Positions 7,524 to 17,500 of a stretch of DNA of 32,334 bases are shown here, piece after piece. The notes under the pieces were generated by a model that saw only the letters and a program-made list of their open reading frames with translations, ran no database searches and was not told the DNA's origin. Origin of the DNA: an uncultured Verrucomicrobiota bacterium (lineage in GTDB: Bacteria; Verrucomicrobiota; Verrucomicrobiia; Limisphaerales; UBA1319); assembly GCA_903845125.1 (NCBI GenBank), contig CAIMWS010000222.1, positions 1-32,334 on the forward strand, written 5' to 3'. Each line of letters begins with the position of its first letter. Positions within the stretch are counted from its first letter, which is position 1. The position numbers and the translations under genes were made by a program.

Positions 7524-9248
7524 TCAATTGCTGCGCCAGTCCAGGATGTTCAACTGGACGGTGCGCTGGCCGTTGTAATCGTTGATCTTGGGGGCAAACG
7601 CCAGTTCGAAGCTGCCGCGGGGCAATTCCGTGTTGCCCACTCCCCACCAGACCGCCTCGCAGGAGGCGGTGCCATCGGTGACCCACATTTTGACGTGTTG
7701 CTGGCTGCGGCCCATGCGCAACGGCGGTTTCAAGCAGGTAACATGGCGGGTGGCCAGTTGCACCGGGGGATTGCCCTGGCCGGTGGGTTCCAGGCGCCCC
7801 AGGTTTTCGACGAAGGTGTCGGTCATGTCCGAGAGCGGCACGATGGCATCCAGCAATAAAAGTGGCTTGAGCTGGTGCGAGGTCAGGCGCTGGTGGGCCA
7901 GTTGGTTAAGGCGCTCGCGCAGGGAAGTCAAATTACCCGGCTGGACCGTCAGTCCGGCCGCCAGGGCGTGGCCGCCATGGCGCAGCAGGAGGTCGCCGCA
8001 GGAGTCGAGCGCCTCAGCGAGGTCAAAGCCGGGAATGCTGCGACCGGAGCCGCGCCAGAGATCGCCCTCCCCACCGACGATCACGGTCGGCCGATAGAAC
8101 TGGCGCAGCACGCGGCTGGCCACGATGCCCACCACGCCGATGTGCCACAGGGACTGGCCTTCGACGATGACAAAATCCCGCCGGGGATCGAATCTGGCGC
8201 GGACATTTTTGATGGCATCCTCCGATACCATCCGTTCGATGGATTGGCGCTCCCGGTTCCGTTCGTCGAGCAACCGGGCCAGGGATTGGGCTTCTGCTTC
8301 ATCGCTGGAAAGCAGCAAGCGCAGGGCCAGGGTGGGATCCTCCAAGCGGCCGGCGGCATTGAGCCGGGGCCCCAACTGAAAACTGACCGTCGAGACATCG
8401 ACTGGCGAATTGACCTGGGCGATGGATTTGAGCGCGCGCAAGCCGGGACGGCTGGTTTCCTCAAGGCGGGCCAGACCGGCGGAGACCAGGATCCGGTTTT
8501 CCCCCAGGAGTGGAACCAGGTCGGCAACCGTGCCCAAGGCAGCCAGATCGAGGGTGGAGCGCAAATCGAAATCATGGGCGGCTTTGATTTCCAATTCGCG
8601 GCCCCGTTTGAGCAGGGCGTGCGCCAACTTAAACGCCAGGCCGGCGGTGCAAAAATAGGAGAGTGTCCCCGCCCCCGGATCGGCTGGGGAAATGAGTTGT
8701 GGATTGACCATGGCCAGGGCCGCTGGCGGGGGATCCGAAACTTTGTGGTGATCCAACACGATGACGTCCACTCCCCGGCCACTCAACCAGGCAATGGTTT
8801 CGGAAGCATTGGCGCCGCAATCCAAGGCGAGCAGGAGTTTGACCGGGTGTTTTTCCAGGCATTTGGCCAACCCGGATTTGCTCAACCCATAACCATCGTC
8901 CAAACGATTGGGCAGGAAGCAGTGCACTTTCCACCCCAGCGCTGTCAGCACCTCGGCCATCATGGCGGTGGAGGTGATCCCATCCGCGTCATAGTCGCCG
9001 AAAATCAGCAAAGGCTCACTCTGGTGCCGGGCTGCGTATAAACGATCGACCGCTTCGTGCATGCCGGGCAGCAGGAAAGGATCGGATAAGGATTTCAGAC
9101 GCGGACGGAGGAAGTTTTCAACCGCCTCCGGATCCGCGGTGTTGCGGTTGATGAGGCACTGGGCGAACAAAGGGGAAACACTCCAAGCCGCAGCCAGCGA
9201 AGCGGCCAAGGCGGCCTGGGGAGGGCTGATGATCCACTGGCAGTTCAT
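7524..9248 (-). CDS. recJ: Single-stranded-DNA-specific exonuclease RecJ
   Basis: RecJ is a 5'-3' exonuclease on single-stranded DNA used in recombination and mismatch/base-excision repair. The 574-residue protein has the DHH phosphoesterase motifs: GDYDADGITS with D85, D87 and D89, LALDCG with D143, and VLDHHK with D166-H167-H168. LGPRLNAAGRLEDP follows, and the DHHA1 motif HGGHALAAGL comes near the C-terminus, with an OB-fold-like end. Length is typical of the family. It follows a TerC-family gene after 42 bases and precedes ispD. The start ATG at 9248 gives a normal N-terminus, though no clear ribosome binding site is visible. Confidence 0.95.
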   Translation of the reverse strand: MNCQWIISPPQAALAASLAAAWSVSPLFAQCLINRNTADPEAVENFLRPRLKSLSDPFLLPGMHEAVDRLYAARHQSEPLLIFGDYDADGITSTAMMAEVLTALGWKVHCFLPNRLDDGYGLSKSGLAKCLEKHPVKLLLALDCGANASETIAWLSGRGVDVIVLDHHKVSDPPPAALAMVNPQLISPADPGAGTLSYFCTAGLAFKLAHALLKRGRELEIKAAHDFDLRSTLDLAALGTVADLVPLLGENRILVSAGLARLEETSRPGLRALKSIAQVNSPVDVSTVSFQLGPRLNAAGRLEDPTLALRLLLSSDEAEAQSLARLLDERNRERQSIERMVSEDAIKNVRARFDPRRDFVIVEGQSLWHIGVVGIVASRVLRQFYRPTVIVGGEGDLWRGSGRSIPGFDLAEALDSCGDLLLRHGGHALAAGLTVQPGNLTSLRERLNQLAHQRLTSHQLKPLLLLDAIVPLSDMTDTFVENLGRLEPTGQGNPPVQLATRHVTCLKPPLRMGRSQQHVKMWVTDGTASCEAVWWGVGNTELPRGSFELAFAPKINDYNGQRTVQLNILDWRSN

Positions 9249-9290
9249 CGGCAGTTGCAGGGTGGGGGAAATCTGGTTAAGCTCATCGCA

Positions 9291-10229
9291 TCAATCGGTT
9301 TTATGCTCCGGCCGGATCGCCAGCAAGGAGACGAGTATGGCCGAGAGCAAAATTACCCCCACCACAAAAAGTGACAGCCCCGTGGAAATGGGGAGGATTT
9401 TAGCGAGCAGCATTTTGACCCCGATAAAGATCAGCACCACCGACAGCCCGATTTTCAGGAACCGGAAATAGCCCATGGCGCCCGCCAGAACAAAATAAAG
9501 CGAACGCAGCCCAAGAATGGCGAACACGTTCGAGGTGAAAATGATAAAGGCTTTTTGGGTGATCCCAAAGATGGCCGGAATGCTGTCCAAAGCGAAAATC
9601 AAGTCCGTGGTTTCCACCAGCACCAGCACCAGCATCAGGGGGGTAAGGTGCCTTTTGCCATTTTCGACCACCAGGAATTTCTGGCCATGATAGCCGGCGG
9701 TAATGGGAAAGAATTTACGGGCGAGGCGAACGATGGGATTGGCCTCGGGATGCAGGCCTTCGTCGCTGGAAAAGGCCATCTTAATGCCGCTGACGACCAA
9801 AACCACGCCAAACACGTAAAGAATCCAATGGAACAGGGTGACGAGCGCCACCCCGACGCCAATCATGATTCCGCGCATCATCAGAGCCCCTAAAATACCC
9901 CAGAAAAGCACGCGATGCTGATGATGACCCGGCACGCGGAAGAAGGAGAAAATCAGGGCCATGACGAAGACGTTGTCCAGGGAGAGCGACAATTCAATCA
10001 AATAGCCGGTTAGGTATTCCAATGCCTCCTCACGACCGCGGTCGAAGGCGATGAAGCCGCCAAAGGCCATGGCCAGGATGAACCAAACCGTAGTCCACCC
10101 CAAGGCTTCCTTAAATTTAACCACATGGGCGTGTTTGTGAAACACGCCCAAATCCAACGCAAGGAACAAGATGATTACGACGACAAACCCAACCCAGTGC
10201 CAGGGAGTGATGAGATTGTCCGCAATCAT
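9291..10229 (-). CDS. TerC/Alx-family integral membrane protein (probable manganese/metal ion exporter)
   Basis: This 312-residue inner-membrane protein has about nine hydrophobic segments. It carries both hallmark acidic motifs of the TerC family: LSLSLDNVFVMALIF near residues 79-93, and VETTDLIFALDSIPAIFGIT near 206-225. The Asp residues are thought to bind a divalent metal. Characterised relatives (E. coli Alx, Bacillus TerC proteins) export Mn2+ or help metalate secreted enzymes. That second role would fit its position 11 bases after secDF, since cotranslocation partners would then be coexpressed. In many bacteria this family is preceded by a yybP-ykoY manganese riboswitch. No room for one exists here, as the start codon follows the secDF stop almost directly. 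Confidence 0.9.
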   Translation of the reverse strand: MIADNLITPWHWVGFVVVIILFLALDLGVFHKHAHVVKFKEALGWTTVWFILAMAFGGFIAFDRGREEALEYLTGYLIELSLSLDNVFVMALIFSFFRVPGHHQHRVLFWGILGALMMRGIMIGVGVALVTLFHWILYVFGVVLVVSGIKMAFSSDEGLHPEANPIVRLARKFFPITAGYHGQKFLVVENGKRHLTPLMLVLVLVETTDLIFALDSIPAIFGITQKAFIIFTSNVFAILGLRSLYFVLAGAMGYFRFLKIGLSVVLIFIGVKMLLAKILPISTGLSLFVVGVILLSAILVSLLAIRPEHKTD

Positions 10230-10240
10230 CCGGCCGGGAT

Positions 10241-12763
10241 TTACGACTTAGCCGGTGCGGGTGAAGCGCCAGCAGTACCATCGATTTCCATGGAGGCGCC
10301 AATGGCTGGCCGCTCGCCCTTATGCCACCAAAGAACCAGCGTGCTGGCAATATAAATGCTGGAATAGGTGCCGGTGACGATGCCGACCAGGAAGGTGAAC
10401 GCGAAATCGTGGATCACGCCGCCACCGAAAACATAAAGCGAGAAGGTGGCCAGGAAGACCGTGCCGGAGGTGATAATGGTCCGGCTCAAGGTTTTGTTCA
10501 GCGCGTGGTTGATCAGTTCAGTGAAGGATCCCCGGAGTCCGAGACGCAGGTCTTCCCGGATGCGGTCGAAGATCACGATGGTATCATTGATGGAGAAACC
10601 GATGATGGTCAAAATGGCGGCCACCATGGTGGCGCTGAATTGACCACCCCACATGAAGAAACAACCCAAGGTCATCAGGATGTCGTGAATAATGGCGATG
10701 ACAGCGCCCACGGCGAAAGAGAATTCATAGCGCATGGCCACATAAATCAGGATGCCGAACAGAGAGAGCAAGATCGAAACGATCGCGGCTTTTTGAATTT
10801 CCTTACCCACCGTGGCGCCGATTTTATCGAGGCCTTTGCGCTGGAACTTGGCGTTGGGGAATTGGGCGTTCAAGGCGGCTTCCGCTTTGCCGGCCATGTC
10901 TTCAGGAACAGCAATCCGCAATGTTTCCGTGGCGGAACCCAGATCGCGCTGATACTGGATCATGGCTTCGTTGATGCCGGCCTTGGTGATCGCGGTCCGG
11001 ATTTCGTCCACGTTATCAATTTTTTGGGCAAAAGAGAGGGTTAAACTATCACCGCCCGTGAACTCAACCCCCAGCACATCCTTCCCCCGATAAGCGCCAT
11101 AAAGGCAACCAACCAAGATCAGTGACCAACTCAGGGTGAACGCCAATTTAGCCGCTTTAACGAAGTTGATTTGGGTGTTCTTGATCAACGCCATCATCGG
11201 CAATTTAGTGAGGGTGCCTTTGTCGAGCAACCAATCGAAGATCAACCGCGTCACCACCAGCGCGGTGAACATGCTGACGGTAAGACCGATGGTCAGGGTC
11301 ACGCCGAAACCTTTGACGGAACCGGTGCCCATGATGATCAGGATGACGGACGAAATGAGGGTGGTTAAATTACTGTCAAAAATGGTCCCAAACGCTTTGT
11401 CGTAACCGGCAATCAACGCTCCGCGCATGGATTTGCCCGCCTCCAGTTCCTCGCGAATACGTTCGTAAATTAGCACGTTCGCATCGACGGCCATGCCGAT
11501 GGTTAAAACAATACCCGCAATGCCGGGAATGGTGAGGGTGGTATTGATGGAACACATGACCCCGAGGAGGATGATGATATTGAGAACCACCGCCACATTG
11601 GCCACCACACCAGCGAAGCGGTAATAAACCATCATGAAGGCCACCACCAACAAGGTGCCGATGATGGAAGCGGTGATGCCACTACGGATGGAATCACGCC
11701 CCAAAGAGGGATCGACGCGGCGTTCCTCGCGGATCTTGACCGGCGCTTCAAGGGGATTCTCAAGGGCGGTAGCCAGGTCGAAAGCTTCTTTGACATCAAA
11801 ATTGCCGGTGATCGTTCCGCTGCCACCGGGGATTTCGCTCAAGATGCGCGGGGCGGACAGCAATTCACCATCCAACACGATGCCGAGCAGGGAATACTTG
11901 TTGCCTTGGGGGCTGAATTCTTTGGTGATTTCCGCAAAGAGGCGGCCGCCCTCATCATCCATGGTGAAATGAATTTCCGGTTCGTTGGAAACCGGGTGGC
12001 GGTTCACCCGGGCGAATTTTACATGTTTGCCGGTGAGTCCCCGCTCTGGCTTGATTTTGACCAGGTAAGGGACAGGTTGTTTATTGCCTTCATCCTTGCG
12101 GGGCTTGATTTTCAAAAGTTCATAGCCGGGCGCCGGAATGCCTTGGCTCACCAAATTATCGCTATCGGGATGCACCATGCGGAACTCCAGGAAGGCCGCT
12201 TTTTCAATCTGCGTCCGGGCGGTTTGGTTTTCCGCCTCCGAGAGGCCGGGCAGGGCGACCAGGATTTTGTCCTCACCGGCGGGCTGGATCAGGGGTTCGG
12301 CAACCCCCAGTTTATCGACGCGGCGCCGGAGGATTTCAACTGCTTTATTCAAAGCGGCTTCGCGGTTCTCAGGGGAAGCCAGGCGGTTGGTTTCCATTTG
12401 GACCAGGAAGGAGGTCCCGCCGCGCAAGTCCAAGCCCAGCTTGATTTTGCCGGCGGCTTTCTGCTGCACCCGGTTGAGGATGACCCGCGTGGGATCCTCG
12501 TTGGCAGGCGTTTTCCAGGAGGGGAAATAGCGCTTGATGTCGTTGGTGCCGATGGCCGTGAACAGATTCCCATAGGCACGCTCAGGGAACTCTTTTTGCA
12601 GGGCCGCCGCACGGGTGACGATGGCTGTGAAATTAGTGTCGCGGCTTTGGGCCTGTTCTTGAAATACCTGAAGCAAGTCGCGACCGGAAGGTGGATACGA
12701 TTCCCAGAGCGCCCAGGCCACTGCCAGGATAACCAGTGTTTTCCAAAAACCTTTGTTTTTCAT
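10241..12763 (-). CDS. secDF: Fused protein translocase subunit SecDF
   Basis: The 840-residue protein joins SecD and SecF, which use the proton motive force to pull proteins out of the SecYEG channel. The SecD half has an N-terminal membrane segment, KIKLGLDLRGGTSFLVQM near residue 110, a large periplasmic part, and the membrane motif TIGMAVDANVLIYERIREEL. The SecF half begins with GVEFTGGDSLTLSF and has TIIGFSINDTIVIFDRIRED and NKTLSRTIITSGT. About twelve membrane segments are expected. Separate SecD and SecF are commoner; the fused form occurs in several phyla including Verrucomicrobiota. The ATG at 12763 (MKNKGFWKTL) was chosen over an upstream in-frame start that would overlap yajC. The gap to yajC is 13 bases and to the TerC-family gene 11. 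Confidence 0.95.
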   Translation of the reverse strand: MKNKGFWKTLVILAVAWALWESYPPSGRDLLQVFQEQAQSRDTNFTAIVTRAAALQKEFPERAYGNLFTAIGTNDIKRYFPSWKTPANEDPTRVILNRVQQKAAGKIKLGLDLRGGTSFLVQMETNRLASPENREAALNKAVEILRRRVDKLGVAEPLIQPAGEDKILVALPGLSEAENQTARTQIEKAAFLEFRMVHPDSDNLVSQGIPAPGYELLKIKPRKDEGNKQPVPYLVKIKPERGLTGKHVKFARVNRHPVSNEPEIHFTMDDEGGRLFAEITKEFSPQGNKYSLLGIVLDGELLSAPRILSEIPGGSGTITGNFDVKEAFDLATALENPLEAPVKIREERRVDPSLGRDSIRSGITASIIGTLLVVAFMMVYYRFAGVVANVAVVLNIIILLGVMCSINTTLTIPGIAGIVLTIGMAVDANVLIYERIREELEAGKSMRGALIAGYDKAFGTIFDSNLTTLISSVILIIMGTGSVKGFGVTLTIGLTVSMFTALVVTRLIFDWLLDKGTLTKLPMMALIKNTQINFVKAAKLAFTLSWSLILVGCLYGAYRGKDVLGVEFTGGDSLTLSFAQKIDNVDEIRTAITKAGINEAMIQYQRDLGSATETLRIAVPEDMAGKAEAALNAQFPNAKFQRKGLDKIGATVGKEIQKAAIVSILLSLFGILIYVAMRYEFSFAVGAVIAIIHDILMTLGCFFMWGGQFSATMVAAILTIIGFSINDTIVIFDRIREDLRLGLRGSFTELINHALNKTLSRTIITSGTVFLATFSLYVFGGGVIHDFAFTFLVGIVTGTYSSIYIASTLVLWWHKGERPAIGASMEIDGTAGASPAPAKS

Positions 12764-12776
12764 GATCTGTCTAAAA

Positions 12777-13130
12777 TTAGTTGCTATTCGTTGAACCAGC
12801 AGCAGCCCGTTCGAGAACTTCCGCAACGTTGCCTTTCAATACTTCCAATTTGGAGTCGGCCGAACGGATCGACACGGTCTTATCCTTAAGCCCGACCACC
12901 ACGCCCACAATCCCGCCACTGGTAACCACTTTGTCACCGGATTTGATGGTTTTGAGCAGCACTTCATGTTCCTTGGCTTTTTTTTGCTGAGGACGGATCA
13001 GGGCAAAGTAAAAAACCACGAAAATCAACACCAGCGGGAACATGTTAACCCAAAACGGGGCGGTATTAGGTTGAGCTGCTTCGGCTAACAGGCCCAACCG
13101 TAGTGTCGCATTTTGCGCAAAAAACATCAT
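12777..13130 (-). CDS. yajC: Sec translocon accessory subunit YajC
   Basis: YajC is a small single-span membrane protein that associates with SecDF. The 117-residue protein has one transmembrane helix (FPLVLIFVVFYFALI) directly followed by the family signature RPQQKKAKEHE. A soluble KOW-like region comes next: LKTIKSGDKVVTSGGIVGVV. The helix is preceded by an unusually long, weakly hydrophobic N-terminus of about 30 residues. The frame is open to a TTG at 13136, but ATG at 13130 (or the next codon, 13127) is the likelier start. It leads the yajC-secDF-TerC-recJ-ispD run and is probably transcribed from the promoter just upstream. Confidence 0.95.
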   Translation of the reverse strand: MMFFAQNATLRLGLLAEAAQPNTAPFWVNMFPLVLIFVVFYFALIRPQQKKAKEHEVLLKTIKSGDKVVTSGGIVGVVVGLKDKTVSIRSADSKLEVLKGNVAEVLERAAAGSTNSN

Positions 13131-13149
13131 AATCAAATAAAGAGCGGTT

Positions 13150-13179
13150 AATTTAGGGAGGAGGCTTGCCCTTTGGCAA
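13150..13179 (-). promoter_or_regulatory. Candidate promoter of the yajC-secDF operon overlapped by an inverted repeat
   Basis: On the minus strand TTGCCA (13179-13174, 5 of 6 matches to the -35 consensus) is followed after 18 bases by TAAATT (13155-13150, 4 of 6 to the -10 consensus). The start site would fall near 13143, about 13 bases before the yajC ATG. The perfect inverted repeat CTTGCC-CTTT-GGCAAG at 13165-13180 covers the -35 box, as an operator would. The promoter call rests on base matches only. Confidence 0.4.
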
Positions 13180-13180
13180 G
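13165..13180. repeat. Short perfect inverted repeat in the yajC upstream region
   Basis: Six-base arms CTTGCC and GGCAAG flank a CTTT loop. No T tract follows on either strand, so it is not a rho-independent terminator. Its overlap with the candidate yajC -35 box suggests a regulator-binding site, but a chance palindrome of this size is also possible. Confidence 0.35.
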
Positions 13181-13302
13181 TCTAAGCTTTTAAAAAATGG
13201 CCGCTTCCGTGCAGAATGGCTTTCGGCATGGTCAAAAAGCTGCAGGCAGGATGGCATTGAAAGCTCGACAAGCAGGATCCCGATTCCTAATCTAGGTCAG
13301 TG

Positions 13303-13914
13303 ATGGCAGAAGAAAACGATCCCTCCGCGGACCGCCTTTGGAGCGAATATGGCCGCACTTTCCGGGCTTTGGATGATTTAACGCTGGCTCGTTGGATGTC
13401 CCAAACCTTGGGGCAATTTCAAGGTGGAGCCTGGCGTTATTCCCATCCATTGATGGGGGCTTATCGCCTCGCTTCGCAAGTGGGGCATGACCGGCAAATC
13501 TGGCATAAGAACCTGGTCAGCATTCCGTCCGCTTATGCTGATACCAGCTGCTGCCGCGCTCCGTTGTTGCCGTTGGTGACCAGGGAAATCCTCGATGCAG
13601 GCCTGATTTGCCCACACTGCAACGGCACCGCTATTCCATTTGATGAAATACCTGGCGATCTGCAGCCCTCGCTGCGCGATTGGGCCACCCAATATGCTCC
13701 CGTTCACGCCGAGGCTCACCGGGAGGATATGCGAAAGGTGTCTAAATTGGAGCAGGATCGCCAATTTGAAATGGCCGCTCGCAAGGCGGAACAACTGCTG
13801 GTTACTCTAGGCAGCCAGGTAATCCCGAAATTGCTGGAATATTATCCGGCTGTTGTTTGGGAGGACCAGGATGAATGCCTGGAAGTTCATCCGGAGGATC
13901 TGTTGTTTGGATGA
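13303..13914 (+). CDS. Hypothetical protein with a zinc-ribbon-like Cys cluster
   Basis: The 203-residue protein is soluble, with no signal peptide or membrane segment. It contains a cysteine pair SCCRAPLLP and, about 25 residues later, ICPHCNGTAIPFDE, an arrangement that could bind zinc (CC...CxxC). The N-terminal part has WSEYGRTFRALDDLTLARWMSQTLGQF; a charged helical stretch (HREDMRKVSKLEQDRQFE) follows the Cys region. I do not recognise the family. I chose ATG at 13303, because the codon before it is GTG and no strong ribosome binding site separates the two. It is divergent from yajC and 27 bases upstream of the M91-like peptidase gene, so it may head that operon. Confidence 0.7.
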   Translation: MAEENDPSADRLWSEYGRTFRALDDLTLARWMSQTLGQFQGGAWRYSHPLMGAYRLASQVGHDRQIWHKNLVSIPSAYADTSCCRAPLLPLVTREILDAGLICPHCNGTAIPFDEIPGDLQPSLRDWATQYAPVHAEAHREDMRKVSKLEQDRQFEMAARKAEQLLVTLGSQVIPKLLEYYPAVVWEDQDECLEVHPEDLLFG

Positions 13915-13941
13915 AAAGTATGATTTAACGATATAGTCGAT

Positions 13942-14493
13942 GTGTGTTTTGTAATCCATAGGTTCTGGATTTGGGCTGGTTTGCTGGGTTTGCTATGGAC
14001 TGGGCAGGCGGTTTTGAGCGCCGAATCCCTTGCGGTTTCCAATCTGTTGGTCTGGCCGAAGTTAACGCGCATTAAAGTGGTGGGTAAGCCGGCGGAACAA
14101 GCCCGTATCGGGGAGGCACTGCAGAGCCTTTACGAAAAATCGGCCACCATCCGGCAGGTGATTCAGCAACTGGAAACCAATAAGCCTTCCGTGATCATCA
14201 AGCCGGGCACTGGGGAGAATACCTGTAAGGAATCCTGGGCTGGAATTCATATTCGTTTCAATCCCAATGGCTTAAAAATCAGGAACGGAGCCGCAGCCTG
14301 GCAGTATCGGCCGCCCGAAGTAGGCTTGGGCCATGAGTTGATCCATGCCTTGCACTATGCCCGGAAAACGCGTGAATCACGATATCTGCGAGAAGAATGG
14401 AAAACCATCGGACTGGGGCAATTTGCCCAGGATTCCTTGACGGAAAACGCCCTGCGCAAGGAATATAATCTCGAGCCAAGGCCGGAATATTAG
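13942..14493 (+). CDS. Exported M91-like zinc metallopeptidase (NleD-type effector fold)
   Basis: This 183-residue protein has an N-terminal hydrophobic leader (FWIWAGLLGLLWTGQAVLS) and a zinc-protease motif GHELIHALHY with H131, E132 and H135. The segments around it (GIHIRFNPN before, TENALRKEYNLEPRPEY at the C-terminus) resemble peptidase family M91, known mainly from the type III effector NleD, which cleaves host kinases, and from toxin-domain proteins. Here the domain stands alone behind a Sec-type leader rather than a type III signal, so the target is probably periplasmic or extracellular. The start ATG at 13942 lacks a visible ribosome binding site. The sensor kinase gene starts 11 bases downstream. 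Family assignment rests on motif memory, not a search. Confidence 0.7.
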   Translation: MCFVIHRFWIWAGLLGLLWTGQAVLSAESLAVSNLLVWPKLTRIKVVGKPAEQARIGEALQSLYEKSATIRQVIQQLETNKPSVIIKPGTGENTCKESWAGIHIRFNPNGLKIRNGAAAWQYRPPEVGLGHELIHALHYARKTRESRYLREEWKTIGLGQFAQDSLTENALRKEYNLEPRPEY

Positions 14494-14504
14494 GGGATGC
14501 GGAT

Positions 14505-17500
14505 ATGTGCCGGTTCAAAGCCAGTTATCCCGTGGTCTTTAATCGTTTCGGCATTGGATTATGTCTGCTATGGATGGCGGTTGCGGGAGCGCTGGCTTTG
14601 GATCCAGAACGGCCTTTAAGTGAATACCGGCACCGATATTGGAGCATCGAGCATGGCTTACCACCGGCAGTCCTTAAAGGGGTAACCCAAACCAAGGACG
14701 GTTATCTCTGGGTGGCAACGGAGATGGGACTGGTGCGCTTTAATGGCGACCGTTTTGAAACCTGGACGGAAAAAAATACCGGGGTCATGGCTAATCCGCT
14801 GCTCAATTGCCTGATGGCTGGCCATGACGGATCGCTGTGGTTTGGATGCGCCGATGGCAGGCTGATCTGCCATCGTGCCGGGGATTTTTCCAATTATGTA
14901 TTCACCACGGAAAAGAACCTGACCATCCATTGTTTGTATAAAGACCGGCGAGACCGCTATTGGATTGGATCATCACTGGGGGCCCATTTCCTGGATGCCA
15001 CTGGTGTTCACTCACTCCCGACCTTCCAAGAGCCGAAAAAAAACGTTTATGCAATTCTCGAGGACGCCCAAGGCAAATTCTGGTTTGGCTTGGATGAAGG
15101 TTTGGTTGGGCTGTCAACGGCCGAATCCACCATCATAAAAAAGTATGGTGATGATTTTCCCAAGGTGAAGGTTCTCTGTGAGGATGGCAAAGGCGGTATT
15201 TGGGCGGGAGGCGATAATGGTTTGTTGCACCTCATGAAAGACCGGCAGGCTCTTTACACGCGCAACCGGGGCTTGAGGGATAACCGGGTGCAAGCGTTGT
15301 TCCGGGATGCGCAAGGAGTGCTTTGGGTGGGCACCGCCCAAGGGGTCAACAGGATCCGAAGCGAAAAGGTAATCGTTGAAGCGTCCATTTCAAACCTGGA
15401 TTCAGGAGGCATTGGGGGTTTTCTGGAGGATAAGGAAGGAAATTTCTGGATTGCTGGTGGTTCGGGTCTGCATTGCTTAAACGACCGGGCCTTCACCACT
15501 TACGGGGCCGGGGAAGGGTTCAGCGGATTGCTTTTGTGCATCGCTGAAGGAACTCCCGGAACGATGCTGGTCGGCACCATGGAGGATGGCTTATTCGAAC
15601 TGTCGGGCGGCAAAGCCCGCCGAAGCGGCAAACCGTCCAGCCTGCTCACCGTGACCTCCTTATTGCAGGATTCGCAGGATGGATTGTGGATCGGTTCGCG
15701 GCGCGGAGGCGTGGATTGCCTGTCCCCTGGGCGGACCATCAATTTCAACACCAACTTCGGCTTACTGGACAATAACGTGTTCGCAATCCACGAAGACCCC
15801 ACCGGGCACATATGGATTGGCACGGCAAGGGGGTTGCACCACCAGCAAGAGAATCGTTTTGAGCCGGTATTATTGCAAGGAACCAATGAATTTTCGGTGC
15901 GGGCCTTATTCAGCAGCCGGGATCGAACCTTGTGGATTGGCACGAGCCAGGGATTGTTTTCCATTAGGAACGGAGCGACGAACCGGTACCTATTACCCGG
16001 AAAAAGCGGTAATCCCATGGTGTACAGTGTGCAGGAAGATCAGGAAGGTCGGATCTGGCTGGGAACGTCCAAAGGGCTGGCTTGCCGCACAGAAACTGGC
16101 TGGCGTAATTTTGGGCAAACCGGCCTGGACAGTATGCATGTGTTCTGGCTGGTGGATGATCGCCTGGGATACATTTGGTATTCAACCCCGTGGAGCATTT
16201 TCCGGGTTTCCAAAGCGGAATTATTCCTGCACTGGGATGATCCCAGCCACCCGGCCAATGCGCAAATGTTCACCCAGGCCGACGGATTATCCGAAATGGG
16301 TGGGGTGGGAGGGCGCCAAAGCGCTGGCTGTCGATCCAGCGACGGAAGACTATGGTTTCTGACCAGGCGAGGGGTGGCGGTGGTGGATCCTTCCCGAATG
16401 CCAACGAATCGGGTGCCGCCGGAGGTGGTCATTTCCAAGTTAATGATTGACGGCCGGCCGGTTGCGCGGACGGAACCGCTCTTTTTGCCAGCGGATACCC
16501 GGCACGTAGAATTCCAGTATGCCGGTTTGAGTTATGCCGCTCCGGAAAAAGTCCGGTATCTCTACCAGTTATCGGATGTGGATCCAGGATGGCGGGAAGC
16601 GGGGAACCAGAAGGATGTAACTTATGCCCATTTGAAGTCCGGATCCTATCGTTTTCAGGTCACTGCCTGCAACAATGATGGCGTCTGGCAACCGGGTGGA
16701 GCGATCTTGAATTTCACCATCCTTCCGCATTTTTACGAAACGACTTGGTTTTATATCGTGGTGTCGGTTGGAGTGGCAGTCTCGGCGCTGGGTTTCGATA
16801 ATTGGCGGATGCGGCGGATACGGGCCCAAAAAAAGCAGCTGGAACGAATGGTTCAGGAACGCACGGCGGAACTGGAGCGCCAGGCGGTCCAGCGTTTGGA
16901 ACTGGAGGCCCGCCTGCACCGGGCCAGGCAATTGGAAGTCGTGGGGCAACTGGCCGCAGGGATGGCGCACCACTTCAACAACCTGCTCACCATCATCCAA
17001 GGCAACTTGAGTTTCTTGCGGGACGAAAGCGGAAATACGCGGGACAACGAGTTCTTGATCGCGATTGAAAAGGCGGCAGTGCGGGCGGCGGGTTTGGTAC
17101 GCCAATTACTGGCCTTTGGGCAGCGGCATTGGTTGCAAAGGGCCGAAGTGGATTTAAATGAGCTGGTTCAACGCCAGGTTGGGCGCCTTCGCCCGGATTT
17201 GCCAGCGGGGGTGGAGTTGACCATGGAATTAGCCCCTTCCTTGCGGAAGCTTTTCGTGGATCCGGAAATGATCGGACAAATTTTGGAGCAGCTTATCCAC
17301 AATTCGTGCGATGCCCTGAGCGGTGGCGGCAAGATCGAGATTCGCACCAGCCGGGTGGAAATTACCGCCAGCCAATCGGCCCAGATACCCGAATCTGTTC
17401 CAGGAATTTGGGTGGTGCTGGTAGTGGAGGATAATGGAACGGGCATGACGGACGAAGTGCGCAGCCATCTCCGGGAACCGTTTTATACCACCAAGGATGT

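Noticed and set aside
12764..12826. Longer N-terminus of SecDF starting at 12826
   Set aside because: It would overlap the end of yajC and does not look like a SecD start; MKNKGFWKTL at 12763 does.
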